Of a stretch of DNA of 64,000 nt, positions 52,150-61,767 are shown piece after piece. Each line of letters begins with the position of its first letter. Within the stretch, counting starts at the first letter, position 1. Position numbers and translations under genes: made by a program. This DNA is from Actinomyces sp. oral taxon 414. Lineage in GTDB: Bacteria; Actinomycetota; Actinomycetes; Actinomycetales; Actinomycetaceae. Below the pieces are notes generated by a model. That model was not told where the DNA came from and made no database searches. It worked only from the letters and a program-made list of their open reading frames with translations. The stretch covers positions 3,224,001 to 3,288,000 of the forward strand of contig NZ_CP012590.1 of assembly GCF_001278845.1 (NCBI RefSeq). The letters are read 5' to 3'.

Positions 52150-52898
52150 GATGGAGTGTACCACGGGTCTGACTGACGACGAGTTCGACGAGCTGCTCGC
52201 CTGGCTGCGCGAGGAGGGGGTCGAGGGGTATCCGCCGATCCTGGGGCTGTCCGGGTCTTTGCGGGCGGCTTTGATGTACATACGCCAGAACATTGTGCAG
52301 GCGGTGATCGGCGAGCAGCTGGGTGTGTCTCAGCCCACTGTTTCACGGGCCATCAAGGCGATCACGGCGGCGATCGCCCGGACTCTGACGGTCCTTCTGC
52401 TCACGGCCGAGGAGGTGCCCGAGGACTGCGACTACGTGGTGGACGGCACCCTCTTCCCCTGCCTGGACTGGCACGGTCACCGCGATCTGTGGTCGGTCAA
52501 GCACAAGCGCGCGGGGATGAACGTCCAGATCCTGGTCCGGCCCGACGGAAGGTTCGTGTGGGCCTCCGACCCCTACCCCGGCTCCATGCACGACGTGGCC
52601 GCACCAGGCGCCTTCCGGATTGCTGGAGGGAATGGATCCCTCCGGGTGGATCGGCGACAAGGGCTATGTGGGAAGGGGGATGATCACGCCCCATAAGAAG
52701 CCCCCCAATGGCGAACCGGGCGAGGCGGCCAAGGAGGAGAACAGGAGCGTCAACAGGATCCGCCAGGTGGTCGAGCGCACCATCGCCCACATCAAGTCCT
52801 GGAGAATCCTCCACACCGCCTACCGCCGACCCCTGCACACATTCGAACAGACCATCACCGCCGCACTCGCACTCTACGTCTTCAAAACCACCCTCTGA
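52148..52898 (+). pseudogene. IS5-family transposase, split by a frameshift near 52615-52630
   Basis: Frame 1 (52148-52696) carries an HTH (VIGEQLGVSQPTVSRAI) and the first two DDE-type acidic residues (VVDGTLFPC, GSMHDVA). Homology continues in the +1 frame from LLEGMDPSGWIGDKGY (about 52620) to the stop at 52896 and includes the last Glu (RQVVERTIAHIKSW). Some IS5 groups use programmed frameshifting, usually -1; here a net +1 is needed, so decay is likelier. Confidence 0.8.
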
Positions 52899-52908
52899 AT
52901 AAGCTTCA

Positions 52909-53130
52909 TTGCTCGCGCAGACGGGGGAGGGAAAGCCCCTGGAACGCGTCCAGTTCATCAACCTGCCGCCCTACAGTCCCGATAAGAACCCCATAGAGAA
53001 AGTCTGGAACGAGGGCAAGAACTCCATCAGCAACAGGCAGAGGGCCTTCTTCGAGGACACCTGCGAAGCATTCGAATCCTTCGTCACCTCAAAGAAATTC
53101 AAGTATCGACTCCTGAAGTCATCTCGTTGA
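52909..53130 (+). pseudogene. IS630-family transposase, C-terminal fragment
   Basis: About 70 residues with LPPYSPDKNPIEKVWNEGK, the hallmark end of the IS630 DDE domain with its last catalytic Glu. The rest of the gene is missing, cut at the boundary of the IS5-like element. GC content falls below neighbouring core genes. Confidence 0.85.
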
Positions 53131-53308
53131 ATTTTTGCTACAGAGGGTGGCGCGGGAAGGAATGGGTGCGGAGTGGGTGTGGCGCGCATGAGGGCCGCAC
53201 CGCCCTGCATTGCCTCGGACCTTCCCGCGTCATCACGCCGATCCCCACCCCTGAGCCGACATTCCCGGCGAGAAGGGCTCATGGCACCAAATACGTCAAG
53301 GCTGGCAT

Positions 53309-54067
53309 TTATGCGGGCTTCGTAGGAAGATCACCCTTGAAGACGGTTGGCTTCTTACTGCCATCCGGAAACCCAGATACTTTGATGGTCCCCTCATAAC
53401 CATGATCATCCTTCTCGATTCGTCCGATATCTACCGGCCCGTAACTAGTTTGCCACGATACCGTCGCCACCGCATTGGCCCAAGTTTCATGTTCCTCCGT
53501 ATGCGAAGAGATAGGACTAAGGCTGATTTTCAAGAACTGTTTGATCCTCTCGAGGTCCGCACCCTCTTTGTCCGAGCACTGCTCATCCGCGAACATAAGA
53601 AGGGTCTGCCAGGCCCATGCGGGTAACAAAATTGCGTCGTTTGCGGTGTCAAAAAAGACGGCACAGTAGTCATTCATCGGGTCAGTCTCGATCGAGGATT
53701 CTTTACACGCTTCGGTAGGCGCGCGATCATGCGAAAGGAACCCCACAACAACAATAGTTGGCGTGTTCGAATTATCAACCCGAACCTCATGGTACCTGCA
53801 ATCGCCAATTTTTCCTTCGTTTGACCATTCATTCCATTTTGATGAAATACCATCTCTCCAATCGGCGAGCACTCCTTCAAATTTTTCACCAACGCCCATA
53901 ACGATTTCTGCTCCAATCTTTGCGGCAACTTGGGCAATAAAATCCCGAACGGCAGGATTTGATAAAGACTTTCCAGCGAAATTCCGAATTGCAGCACAAG
54001 AACTACTACCTGCGACAGTAGACGCGCCAACAGCCGCAAGCAGAGCACGGCGAGAAACAGAACCCAC
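53309..54067 (-). CDS. Exported lipoprotein-like protein of foreign composition
   Basis: A 252-residue protein I do not recognise. The N-terminus has SRRALLAAVGAST, a twin-Arg/hydrophobic signal, then SSSCAA, a possible lipid-attachment Cys. The mature part has a long helical stretch, then mixed strands and no catalytic motif that I can name. Codon use is AT-rich (A/T-ending codons common), unlike all core genes here. The GTG at 54067 follows AGGAGG. It lies between IS630 and IS1380 remnants and is probably recently acquired. The 195-bp upstream region is AT-rich and likely holds its promoter. Confidence 0.65.
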   Translation of the reverse strand: MGSVSRRALLAAVGASTVAGSSSCAAIRNFAGKSLSNPAVRDFIAQVAAKIGAEIVMGVGEKFEGVLADWRDGISSKWNEWSNEGKIGDCRYHEVRVDNSNTPTIVVVGFLSHDRAPTEACKESSIETDPMNDYCAVFFDTANDAILLPAWAWQTLLMFADEQCSDKEGADLERIKQFLKISLSPISSHTEEHETWANAVATVSWQTSYGPVDIGRIEKDDHGYEGTIKVSGFPDGSKKPTVFKGDLPTKPA

Positions 54068-54249
54068 AATTTCCTCCTAATTCTACACAAAAGACAAAGT
54101 GAAGATTCGAGATCATCCGAACTGCGACGCTCACGCAAGCACGAAGACAAGGGTATCCCATAGATCAATGACTACGCAAGAGCACGGCAAGTTATCTGAT
54201 GTCTAAGATTTATATGCATTATTGCGTGTATTAATACAGGTTTGACAAG

Positions 54250-55050
54250 ATTTTGAAAGGTGTCAAATTAGCTCTTCGTGTCTGGGTGTGCGATAGGTAA
54301 GGCCTATCGGTTTGTTCGGGTGAGGCTGGCGGGTGCATTGTTGCATGGATGTGGATCGAGGTCCCGCGAAGATGATGAGAGGGCTACCAGGACAACACGT
54401 CACGAGGACCTCGACATGCCTGAGACTACTTCCACCGACCTTGATCCAACTGCCCTCCTGGACCTGGACACCCTGGGACTGACCGCGGTGGGCCAGCTCC
54501 TCACGTCGGGGGCGTGTGCGGTTCGGTGGGTGTGCTGCGCCCTTCGGGCTCTGGCGCCGGCTTGCTGTGGCCTGGTAGGGCGGTGCGCGTCCTGCGCGGA
54601 GGACGGTCAGGTGGTGGGAGCGGTGCCGGGAGGGTCGTGGGCGGTCTGCCACAGCCGCAGCCACTGGCGCCGCCAGGGTCACCGCTCGGGCAGGTGCGCC
54701 GTGGTACGCCGGACGTGACGGGTCAGGTGCACCGGTACTGAGACGACGCGGGTAAGCAGGGTGCGCATGCGGACCAGGGGCATGGAGGCGGCGACAGCGG
54801 CCGCTTTGGCCAGGTTCAGGGCGATCACCGCTAGCTGCAACCACGCCTTGTTCGCGTTGAACGCTCCCGACGGCGGGTGGGCCAGTGGCCCACCCTTGAG
54901 CTCGGCGATGACTTGCTCGACCAGGGCGTGGCGACGGTGCACCCGGTCCGCCACCACCACGGGCAGGTCGCTGTTGGTGATGAACGCGTGTTAAGCGCCA
55001 GACGGGGAACAGCTCGCCCTGGATCCCGTCCCCGTCGTTCTGGAGTGCTC
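54250..55050 (-). mobile_element. IS1380-family remnant
   Basis: The 985-bp gap between the foreign gene and recR is mainly the 3' portion of an IS1380-type element. Coding homology is confined to about 54679-55045; 54250-54678 is the non-coding tail with no gene I recognise. The right boundary lies at the recR stop codon. Confidence 0.6.
54679..55045 (-). pseudogene. IS1380-family transposase, C-terminal fragment with frameshift
   Basis: ADRVHRRHALVEQVIAELK and GPLAHPPSGAFNANKAWLQL are typical of the IS1380 transposase C-terminus. Homology continues upstream (GELFPVWR ... HAFITNSDLP) only after a one-base shift near 54990, where TGGCGCTTAACACGCG has an extra base. The N-terminal two thirds are missing. 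Confidence 0.8.
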
Positions 55051-55052
55051 GA

Positions 55053-55667
55053 TCAGGCCCTCTCATCGTCCACGCGGCGCCGCCCCTCGAAGGCGCGCCC
55101 CAGCGTCACCTCGTCGGCGTACTCCAGATCGGAGCCCACCGGCAGGCCGGAGGCGAGCCGCGAGACGGGCACGTCCATGGTCCGCAGCATGCGGGTGAGG
55201 TAGGCGGCGGTGGCCTCCCCGACGACGGTGGGGTTGGTGGCGAGAATGACCTCCTCGACGTCCCCGCCCACGCGGGCGAAGAGCTCGCGGATGCGCAGGT
55301 CGTCCGGGCCCACCCCGCTGAGGGGGTCGATGGCCCCGCCGAGCACGTGGTAGAGCCCCCGGTACTCGCGGGTGCGCTCGATGGCGACGAGGTCCTTGGG
55401 CTCCTCGACCACGCAGATGACGCGCTGGTCGCGCCGCGGGTCCCGGCAGACGGCGCACTGCTCGGACTCGGAGATATTGCCGCAGGTCTCGCAGAAGCGG
55501 ACTCGGGCCTTGACGGCGCGCAGGGCCTCGACGAATCGCTCGACGCGGGCGGCGTCGGCGGCCAGGATGTGGAAGGCCATGCGCTGGGCCGATTTGGGGC
55601 CGACGCCGGGCAGTTCGTCGAACTCGTCGATGAGGTCCTGGATGGCGCCCTCGTAGACGGGTGTCAT
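55053..55667 (-). CDS. recR: Recombination protein RecR
   Basis: A 204-residue RecFOR-pathway protein that helps load RecA at gaps. It has the helix-hairpin-helix segment [15 protein letters not shown], a Cys4 zinc finger (CETC...CAVC) and a TOPRIM domain ([12 protein letters not shown]). It begins one base after the dnaX stop and shares that operon, the conserved bacterial order. Confidence 0.97.
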   Translation of the reverse strand: MTPVYEGAIQDLIDEFDELPGVGPKSAQRMAFHILAADAARVERFVEALRAVKARVRFCETCGNISESEQCAVCRDPRRDQRVICVVEEPKDLVAIERTREYRGLYHVLGGAIDPLSGVGPDDLRIRELFARVGGDVEEVILATNPTVVGEATAAYLTRMLRTMDVPVSRLASGLPVGSDLEYADEVTLGRAFEGRRRVDDERA

Positions 55668-55668
55668 A

Positions 55669-58600
55669 TCAGCGTCCCTCCTGGGTCACGGTGATCTCCT
55701 CCAGGACGGTGGCGCCCAGGAGCCGCTTGACGACCTCCAGGCCGACGGCGCCGGCCTCCTCGGCGTCCTCGTCGTCCTCGCTGGGAAGATCGTCCTTCAA
55801 AGACGCGGGCCCCGGGGTCGGCGCGCCGGAGGGCGGGGCCTCGCCGCGCGCGGCGGCCCGGGCGGCGGCCATGGCGGCGGAGACTCCGTCCCGATCCCGG
55901 GGGCCGGCCCGGTTTGCGCGGCCGGCCGTATCGGCCCGGTTTGCGCGGCCGGCCGTATCGGCCCGGTCTGCGCGGCCGGCCGTATCGGCCCGGTCTGCGC
56001 GGCCGTCGTCGGTCCCGCTCGCGCGGCCGGCTCGGCCGGTTCCGGCCGGGCGGCCGGGGCCGGCGGACTCCCAGGCGTCCCCCGGGCCGTCGGCGTCGCC
56101 GGGCTCCTCGGGCAGGGGCACGCCGTCGGAGAAGGTCTGCGAGTCGGACTTCTCGGGCCGGGACGAGGAGGCCCCGTCGGACGAGTCCGGCAGGGCGCGG
56201 AGGCGGTGAACGGTGGCCAGGGGCTCGTCCTGCCGGGGATCGTCCGGCGTCGGCGCGGCGGGCACGGACGGCGCGGCGGCCCGGTCGGCGGACGGGGACT
56301 CCTGCCGGGCGCGCCCGACGCCGGCCCCGGTCCGGTCGGGTTCGACGGCCCCGCCATGCGGTCTTCCCGCGGGCGGGGTCGGGGCGGCCGCGGGGTCCGG
56401 CGAGGCGGCCGACGGCGCAGCGGTATCGGCCCGTCGGGGCGGGGCGGGGGGCGCCGTCTCGGGGCGGGCGCCCCCGACGCGGCGGGAGCGCCCGATGGCG
56501 GCGACCTCCCCCCAGCCGTCCGGCTCGGACACGGCGGCGGACGGGGCGGAGGGCGCCGCCGGTGCCGACGGCGACCCACGCGGAACGGTTCCGACCGAGA
56601 CGATGACCGCGCCTTCCGGTCCGGTCGCGGCCATCCGCTCGTCCTCGACGGTGCGGGCGGACTGCACGGGAGTCGGCGTCCCCGCCCCCCGACCCGTCAC
56701 GGGGTCCGCCTGGGCGGCGCCCCGGGACGCTCGGGACGACTGGGACCGGGATGATTGGGACGAACGGGTCGGCTGGGACGGCTGCATGTGCGACGCCGCC
56801 GCTGCCGTCTCGGCGCGCGGCCAGCCCTGGTCGGAACGGCCGCCGGGCCCGCCATCAGGGCCACCGCCGAAGCCGCCAGGGCCGCCGCCCCGACCGCCGC
56901 CGCCGGGCCCGCCATCAGGGCCACCGCCCCGACCGCCACCGGGGCCGCCGCCGGACAGGACTCCGCGCGTTTGCAGCCGCAGCCCGAGGGCCTGGTGGAT
57001 GGCCTCGGCCAGGATCGGACCGTGCCCACCGTTCTCGAAGGCGCCCACGAGTCCGGGCGAGGAGAAGATGACCTGGAAGACGCCGTCGGCGATGCCACCC
57101 GGCTGCGCGTGCGGTCCCACGAGCGCCCAGGTCGCCCGGCGCGAGCGCTTGGCGGCCTCCAGGACCTCCTCCCAGCGCGTGCGGATCATCTCGGCGTCGG
57201 CCGCCGGACCGGAGGCGGACGTGCGGACCGGCGCCGGCGGCTCGGCCGCGGCCGGTGGCGCCGAGGCCGGGGCCGGCGTCGGGACCGACGGCGCCGAGGA
57301 TCCCCCCGGGCCGGCGGGCGACGCGTCGGACATCGGCGCACCCGGCACGGTGCGTCCGCCGGCACCACCGGCACCGTCAGCACCACCGCCCCTGTCGCTC
57401 CTGTCGTCGGCGCCGTCGGCCCCGCGCGCCCCGCCGACCCCCGATCCGCCGGCCGCGTCCGGGGCACCGGCGCCCGCTCGACGGGCGATCCGGGCCGCCA
57501 TCGCCCGGCCGTCACCGTCCTCCGCCCGCGCCGGCGGCGCCGCCGACTGCGGGGAGGAGTGCCGGGACGGGGCCTCCCCCGCCTGCGCGACCCCCGGTGT
57601 CGCCGGCTGCGCGGCCCCCGAGCGGTCCGGGACGAGCAGACGGGCCATGAGCAGCTCGAGCTGGAGGCGCGGGGAGGTCGCCCCCACCATCTGGGTCAGC
57701 GCCTGAGCCGTCATATCGGCGAAGCGGGACAGGGCGCCCGAGCCGATCGCCCGGGCCTGGACCTCCATGCGCTCCAGCTCGTCGGCGGGCATGGACCCCA
57801 GCGCCGGCCCGGCCTGCGCGCCCGCGAGCGCGATGACGAGCAGGTCCCGCAGCCGCTGGAGCAGGTCCTCAACGAAGCGCCGCGGGTCGTGCCCGGAGGA
57901 GATGACGCGGTCGATGACGCGGAAGACGCCGGCGCCGTCGGCCGCCGCGATCGCGTCCACGCACTGGTCGAGCATGGTGGTGTCGGTGTAGCCCAGGAGG
58001 GCGACGGCGCGGGCGTAGTCGACCCCGCCGTTGACCGCCCCGCCGATGAGCTGGTCCATGACGGACAGGGTGTCGCGCACGGATCCGCCGCCGGCGCGCA
58101 CCACGAGCGGGAAGACGCCGGGGCCGACGGCGACGTCCTCGGAGTCGCACAGGTGGGCGAGGTAGGCCTCGAGCACGTCGGGCGGCACCAGGCGGAAGGG
58201 GTAGTGGTGGGTGCGCGAGCGGATGGTGCCAATGACCTTCTCCGGCTCGGTGGTGGCGAAGATGAATTTCACGTGCGCGGGCGGCTCCTCGACGAGTTTG
58301 AGCAGGGCGTTGAAGCCCTGCGGGGTGACCATGTGGGCCTCGTCGAGGATGAAGATCTTGTAGCGGTCGCGGGCGGGGGCGAAGGAGGCGCGCTCGCGCA
58401 GGTCGCGGGCGTCGTCGACGCCGTTGTGGGAGGCGGCGTCGATCTCGACGACGTCGAGGCTGCCGGGCCCGCCGGTGGCCAGGTCCCGGCAGCTGGGGCA
58501 GGTGCCGCAGGGGGTGTCGGTGGGGAAGCGCTCGCAGTTGAGGCAGCGGGCCAGGATGCGGGCCGAGGTGGTCTTGCCGCAGCCGCGCGGGCCGGAGAAG

Positions 58601-58722
58601 AGGTAGGCGTGGGTGACGCGGTCGCCGCGCAGCGCCGCCATGAGCGGGACCGTCACGTGGTCCTGCCCGATGACGTCCTGGAACGTGTCGGGGCGGTAGC
58701 GGCGGTACAGGGCGGTGGTCAC
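55669..58722 (-). CDS. dnaX: DNA polymerase III subunit tau/gamma
   Basis: Clamp-loader ATPase. Walker [13 protein letters not shown], zinc module CLNC...CGTCPSC, Walker B IFILDEAH and SRTHHYPF lie in the first 370 residues. At 1017 residues the protein is very long for the family: residues 380-1000 are mostly disordered, with a Gly-rich patch (GGPDGGPGG repeats) and four copies of a nine-residue [13 protein letters not shown] unit. Only short ordered islands remain there, including [10 protein letters not shown]. The start is GTG at 58722. Confidence 0.95.
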   Translation of the reverse strand: MTTALYRRYRPDTFQDVIGQDHVTVPLMAALRGDRVTHAYLFSGPRGCGKTTSARILARCLNCERFPTDTPCGTCPSCRDLATGGPGSLDVVEIDAASHNGVDDARDLRERASFAPARDRYKIFILDEAHMVTPQGFNALLKLVEEPPAHVKFIFATTEPEKVIGTIRSRTHHYPFRLVPPDVLEAYLAHLCDSEDVAVGPGVFPLVVRAGGGSVRDTLSVMDQLIGGAVNGGVDYARAVALLGYTDTTMLDQCVDAIAAADGAGVFRVIDRVISSGHDPRRFVEDLLQRLRDLLVIALAGAQAGPALGSMPADELERMEVQARAIGSGALSRFADMTAQALTQMVGATSPRLQLELLMARLLVPDRSGAAQPATPGVAQAGEAPSRHSSPQSAAPPARAEDGDGRAMAARIARRAGAGAPDAAGGSGVGGARGADGADDRSDRGGGADGAGGAGGRTVPGAPMSDASPAGPGGSSAPSVPTPAPASAPPAAAEPPAPVRTSASGPAADAEMIRTRWEEVLEAAKRSRRATWALVGPHAQPGGIADGVFQVIFSSPGLVGAFENGGHGPILAEAIHQALGLRLQTRGVLSGGGPGGGRGGGPDGGPGGGGRGGGPGGFGGGPDGGPGGRSDQGWPRAETAAAASHMQPSQPTRSSQSSRSQSSRASRGAAQADPVTGRGAGTPTPVQSARTVEDERMAATGPEGAVIVSVGTVPRGSPSAPAAPSAPSAAVSEPDGWGEVAAIGRSRRVGGARPETAPPAPPRRADTAAPSAASPDPAAAPTPPAGRPHGGAVEPDRTGAGVGRARQESPSADRAAAPSVPAAPTPDDPRQDEPLATVHRLRALPDSSDGASSSRPEKSDSQTFSDGVPLPEEPGDADGPGDAWESAGPGRPAGTGRAGRASGTDDGRADRADTAGRADRADTAGRANRADTAGRANRAGPRDRDGVSAAMAAARAAARGEAPPSGAPTPGPASLKDDLPSEDDEDAEEAGAVGLEVVKRLLGATVLEEITVTQEGR
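55907..56011. repeat. 27-bp tandem repeat inside dnaX
   Basis: Four near-identical 27-bp units beginning GCCCGGTTTGCGCGGCCGGC, encoding a nine-residue Arg/Ala/Asp repeat. The unit keeps the frame, so copy number can vary without inactivating dnaX. Confidence 0.8.
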
Positions 58723-58970
58723 AGTCCGACTCTAAACGGAGCCGCCGACACGATGCGACGCCTCTCCGGCCCTCCCCCTCCCCTTCTTCCTGCCAGGGTC
58801 CCATCGGAGCGGTCGGGCGGGGTCGGGCTCCCGGGTGAATCGGCCACTCCCGGGCGAGCGGGCGAGTTCCTTGGCGCGGCGGCCCCCGGGGGACTCCCGG
58901 CAGGTGGCCCCGGGAGTCCGCGGAAGGCCGCACCGGATCGTCTGCTACGCCTCTTTCCCTCTGCTACGCC

Positions 58971-60445
58971 GTGGGGTCAGGTGGTGTTTGCACCGTTGAT
59001 GATGTCGTTGATTTTCTCAGCTGGGGTCTGTCCGTTCAAGACCAGGCGGGGTCGGCGGTTGAGGCGGTCCTGGACGGCCTGGACCTGGGCGTCGGTGACG
59101 TCGGTGAAGCTGGTGCCCTTGGGGAAGTACTCGCGGATCAGTCCGCCTGTGTTCTCGTTGGTGGGACGCTGAGCGGGGGCTGTGGGGGTCGGCGAAGTAG
59201 ACCGGGATACCGGTGACGGCGGTGAAGCCGGCGTGCTGGGCCATCTCACTGCCCTGGTCCCAGGTGATCGAGGCCCGCACGGCCCGGGGCAGGTCGGCGA
59301 CCATGGTCTGCAGGGCGTCGGTAACGGTGCCCGAGTCGTGGCAGGCGCCCAGGCGGTGTATGAGCACGAAGCGGCTGGTGCGCTCCACCAGGGTGATCAG
59401 GGCGCTGCGCCCGCCGGCGCCGATGACCAGGTCGCCCTCCCAGTGGCCCGGCACGGCCCGGTCGTCGGCCTCGGGCGGGCGCGCACTGATCCGGGCCCCC
59501 TCGATCCACGAGCGGTTCGACCTGCGGGGCAGGCCGGCCAGCGGTGAGCGGGGCAGGCGCCGGGTGCGCCCCGAGCGCAGGGCCTTGTCCACCTTCAGCT
59601 GCTGGCGCAGGGAACCGGCTCCCTGGACGTAGAGGGCCTGGTAGATCTGCTCATGGGATATGCGCATGGCCTCATTGTCGGGGTGGGCCCAGCGCAGGCG
59701 CGCACTGATCTGGCGGGGACTGGCCCCGTCCTCGAGCAGGGCCACCACCTCGGCGCGCAGGGCGGGGTCGGCATCCAGACGCCGCGTCTTGGGGCGGGCC
59801 AGACGCCCCCGGGCCGCCGTCGAGGCCTCCGGGGCCCGGTAGACCCCGTCAGGGCTGGTGTTACGGGCGATCTCCCGAGAGATGGTCTGACGGCACCTGC
59901 CCAGGGCGCGGGCGATGGCCGCGGCCGACTCGCCCCGGGCCCGGCCCTGAGCGATCAGGACCCGCTCGGCGTCGCTCAGGCGCCGCCCGCGCCCGACCCG
60001 CCCCGAGCAGGCGCTGCCCGACAGGCCGTGGCAGCACCGCCGCCCCGACGAGCGCGCCGATGACCGCGCCGATGCCGCTGTTGCCGTCTCCATGACCTGA
60101 TCGTGCCAGTACCGGCTCGCCGACTGCCGACACACCCCGGCGACGGCCGCGGCCCCGGGCAGGCCCGCCCCGCCCAGGACGGCCAGGACAACCTGGGCGC
60201 GCCTGGCCCGGTCGGCCTCGAAAGACCCGCCCCGACGCCCCCTGACCAGGACCACCCCCGCCTCCCGGCACCACCGGCTCACCGTCTCGTGCCGGCACCC
60301 CACGTCCCGAGCCACCGCCGAGGCCGACTCACCAGCCGCCACCCGCGCCACCGCATCCCGACGAACACCCCGATCAAACCGAGTCCCAGACACAGAACAC
60401 CCCTCCCACGGAATGGTGCATCCACCACCAGAACCCGCCCGCCCG
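58971..60445 (-). mobile_element. IS30-family element
   Basis: About 1.47 kb. Imperfect inverted ends around CAGGTGGTGTTTGCACCGTT (58978) and CTGGTGGTGGATGCACCATT (minus strand near 60430). Contains one transposase gene with a frameshift. Exact ends and target duplication are not certain. Confidence 0.75.
58977..60393 (-). pseudogene. IS30-family transposase, frameshifted
   Basis: Starts at GTG 60393, with GGAGGGG five bases upstream. N-terminal HTH (ASAVARDVGCRHETVSRWC), a second HTH_38 (SAAIARALGRCRQTISREI) and DDE core with first Asp in HWEGDLVIG and second in ITWDQGSEM. After YFADPHSP near 59180 the frame shifts by one base; homology resumes as RPTNENTGGLIREYFPKGTSF with the last Glu and ends at 58977. 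The shift separates the catalytic Glu from both Asp residues, so this copy is probably inactive. Confidence 0.88.
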
Positions 60446-60547
60446 TTCACCCTCCACTGTACGAGAAAAAGGGGCGTAGCGGAGGGTGAAGGGGCGCAGC
60501 AGACGCAGACCCGACGGAAACATTGCGATTCCCGGGATGAAAGACGG

Positions 60548-60632
60548 CGGAGGATGGGGGATTCGAACCCCCGAGGGCTTGCACCCAACACGCTTTCCAA
60601 GCGTGCGCCATAGGCCACTAGGCGAATCCTCC
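60548..60632 (-). tRNA. tRNA-Ser (anticodon GGA)
   Basis: Acceptor GGAGGAT pairs with ATCCTCC. The anticodon stem CACGC/GCGTG closes the loop TTGGAAA (anticodon GGA). A long variable arm GGGTGCAAGCCC and the T-loop GGTTCGAATCC are clear. G73 discriminator fits serine. CCA is not encoded. Confidence 0.95.
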
Positions 60633-60773
60633 AGGCGCCCCGCACGGTCGACGGTTAAGCGCCGACCGCGTGCGACGGGTACGAAATATATCGGACGGTC
60701 GCGCACCGGGGCCAGTCGCCCGCGGTGGCATCGGTCACCTCATCAGCCGGCGCGGAGCCGGAACGGAATCGGG

Positions 60774-60779
60774 TACACT
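60774..60779 (+). promoter_or_regulatory. -10 of the SRP RNA gene
   Basis: TACACT about seven bases before the predicted 5' end of the SRP RNA. Confidence 0.45.
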
Positions 60780-60783
60780 CGGC

Positions 60784-60877
60784 CCCGGCCCCTCGTGCGG
60801 CGTCATCCTGTGAACCCCCCCAGGACCGGAAGGTAGCAAGGGTAAGCGGGCTCTGGCGGGTGCACGAGGGGTCCTGC
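60784..60877 (+). ncRNA. ffs: Signal recognition particle RNA, small bacterial type
   Basis: The conserved domain IV hairpin is seen at about 60807-60850: TGTGAACC...CAGGACCGGAAGG-TAGCA-AGGGTAAGC, with the GGAA tetraloop and the asymmetric internal loop that binds Ffh. The ends CCCCTCGTGC and GCACGAGGGG pair to close the RNA. At about 94 nt it is the short type. The signature is shared by all bacterial SRP RNAs; exact ends are estimated. Confidence 0.88.
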
Positions 60878-61121
60878 CTCGAGCCCTCCGCGCGGCGGGG
60901 CGGCGTATCGGGGCGGGGCCGACGGCGGGACTGCACCGGCGGGGCGCCGCCTCCACTCCGCCCGAGCCGATCCGGAGCCCCGCCCGTCCGCAGGCCGGCT
61001 CCCGCTCGCGCCGCCCCCCGGCTCCCGTGCCCGGTGGCGCACCGGGCGGGCCCAATGCCGCGGCCCCATGGGGATACCGGCCCGGGGATGCTGACCCATA
61101 GCACGCGACGCGGTTCTTCAT

Positions 61122-61133
61122 CAATCTTGGCCC
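61122..61133 (+). promoter_or_regulatory. Leaderless-type promoter before the first lipoprotein gene
   Basis: CAATCT (61122-61127) and six bases before GTG 61134. Confidence 0.45.
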
Positions 61134-61643
61134 GTGAGAAAAACATTCCGCCTCCTCGCCGCGCCCGCCGCCCTCCTGTTCGCAATCGGCCTGTCCGCCT
61201 GTAATCCGGAGGTTCCCGTCCCGGATCCCACCGGCCCCGGCGAGAGGACCACCACGCCCCCCTCCGCGAGCGGGAGAACCACCGCCGTCGCCGACCTGCG
61301 AGTCGGCGACTGCTTCAACGACGAGAGCCCCACGGGCAGCGACGTCGACAGCGTCGAGGTCGTCGACTGCGACGCCCCCCACCAGTACGAGGCCTACAAC
61401 AACTACGACATCCCGGGCTCCGACCTCCCCGAGGGGGAGGCGATGGGCCGGGAGGTCCGCAACGGCTGTTACAGCAGCTTCACGACCTACGTCGGCATCC
61501 CCTACGAGAATTCGACGTACAGAATCAACTCCTTCAACCCCACCGCCGGGTCCTGGGCCCGGGGCGACCGCACCATCATCTGCACGATCAAGTCCGGGGA
61601 CGGCTCCCCGGTCACCGGCTCCCTCAAGGGCGCGGCCCGATGA
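61134..61643 (+). CDS. Lipoprotein with septum-formation-like domain (paralogue 1)
   Basis: A 169-residue secreted lipoprotein. Signal MRKTFRLLAAPAALLFAIG ends in the lipobox LSAC (Cys23). After a Pro/Thr-rich linker the domain has VGDCFNDE, VEVVDCDAPHQYEAYNNY, NGCYSSF and TIICT; four Cys probably form two disulfides. The VGDC...C..PH pattern is that of the septum-formation (PF13845-like) domain of actinobacteria, whose exact role is unclear. Its neighbour at 61768 is a tandem paralogue. Confidence 0.8.
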   Translation: MRKTFRLLAAPAALLFAIGLSACNPEVPVPDPTGPGERTTTPPSASGRTTAVADLRVGDCFNDESPTGSDVDSVEVVDCDAPHQYEAYNNYDIPGSDLPEGEAMGREVRNGCYSSFTTYVGIPYENSTYRINSFNPTAGSWARGDRTIICTIKSGDGSPVTGSLKGAAR

Positions 61644-61755
61644 CCGCCGGTCGGCGAACAATCCTGTGACGAGGCCGGCGCGCACCGACGACGTGGGACA
61701 CGCCGTAATACGGCCATGGGGACGGCGGCCCATGGCAAAGGATTCAAACCTCTGT

Positions 61756-61767
61756 CATGGTTGGGCC
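61756..61767 (+). promoter_or_regulatory. Leaderless-type promoter before the second lipoprotein gene
   Basis: CATGGT (61756-61761) and six bases before ATG 61768. Weaker -10 match than the others. Confidence 0.3.

Larger units (their letters stand above)
52025..52909 (+). mobile_element. IS5-like insertion sequence
   Basis: About 885 bp. Imperfect inverted ends TTGAAGGTTATTCTGGG (52025) and the complement of AGCTTCAT-type sequence at 52897-52909 (ATGAAGCTTATTCAGAGG). It holds a transposase split by a frameshift and a hairpin over the start codon. Similar end sequences occur at 2999, 35607, 36166, 45886 and 45973. Confidence 0.75.
51915..53281 (+). mobile_element. Nested IS island bounded by inverted TGAGCYYTTCTC motifs
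   Basis: TGAGCTTTTCTCACCAGAAC at 51915 is an imperfect inverted match to the sequence ending at 53281 (TGAGCCCTTCTCGCCGGGAA on the minus strand). Between them lie an IS5-like element (52025-52909) and the 3' part of an IS630-type transposase (52909-53130). The simplest reading is an IS630-type element, mostly deleted, into which the IS5-like element inserted. Confidence 0.6.
58939..60505. repeat. CTACGCC palindrome interrupted by an IS30-type element
   Basis: Left flank CGTCTGCTACGCCTCTTTCC (58939) and right flank GGCGTAGCGGAGGGTGAAGG ... GCAGCAGACG (60472-60505) are complementary arms of one copy of the CTACGCC repeat. The IS lies between them. Confidence 0.75.

Noticed and set aside
52148..52898. 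Programmed -1 frameshift in the IS5-like transposase
   Set aside because: The second frame lies at +1 and no A-rich slippery heptamer is visible at the junction.
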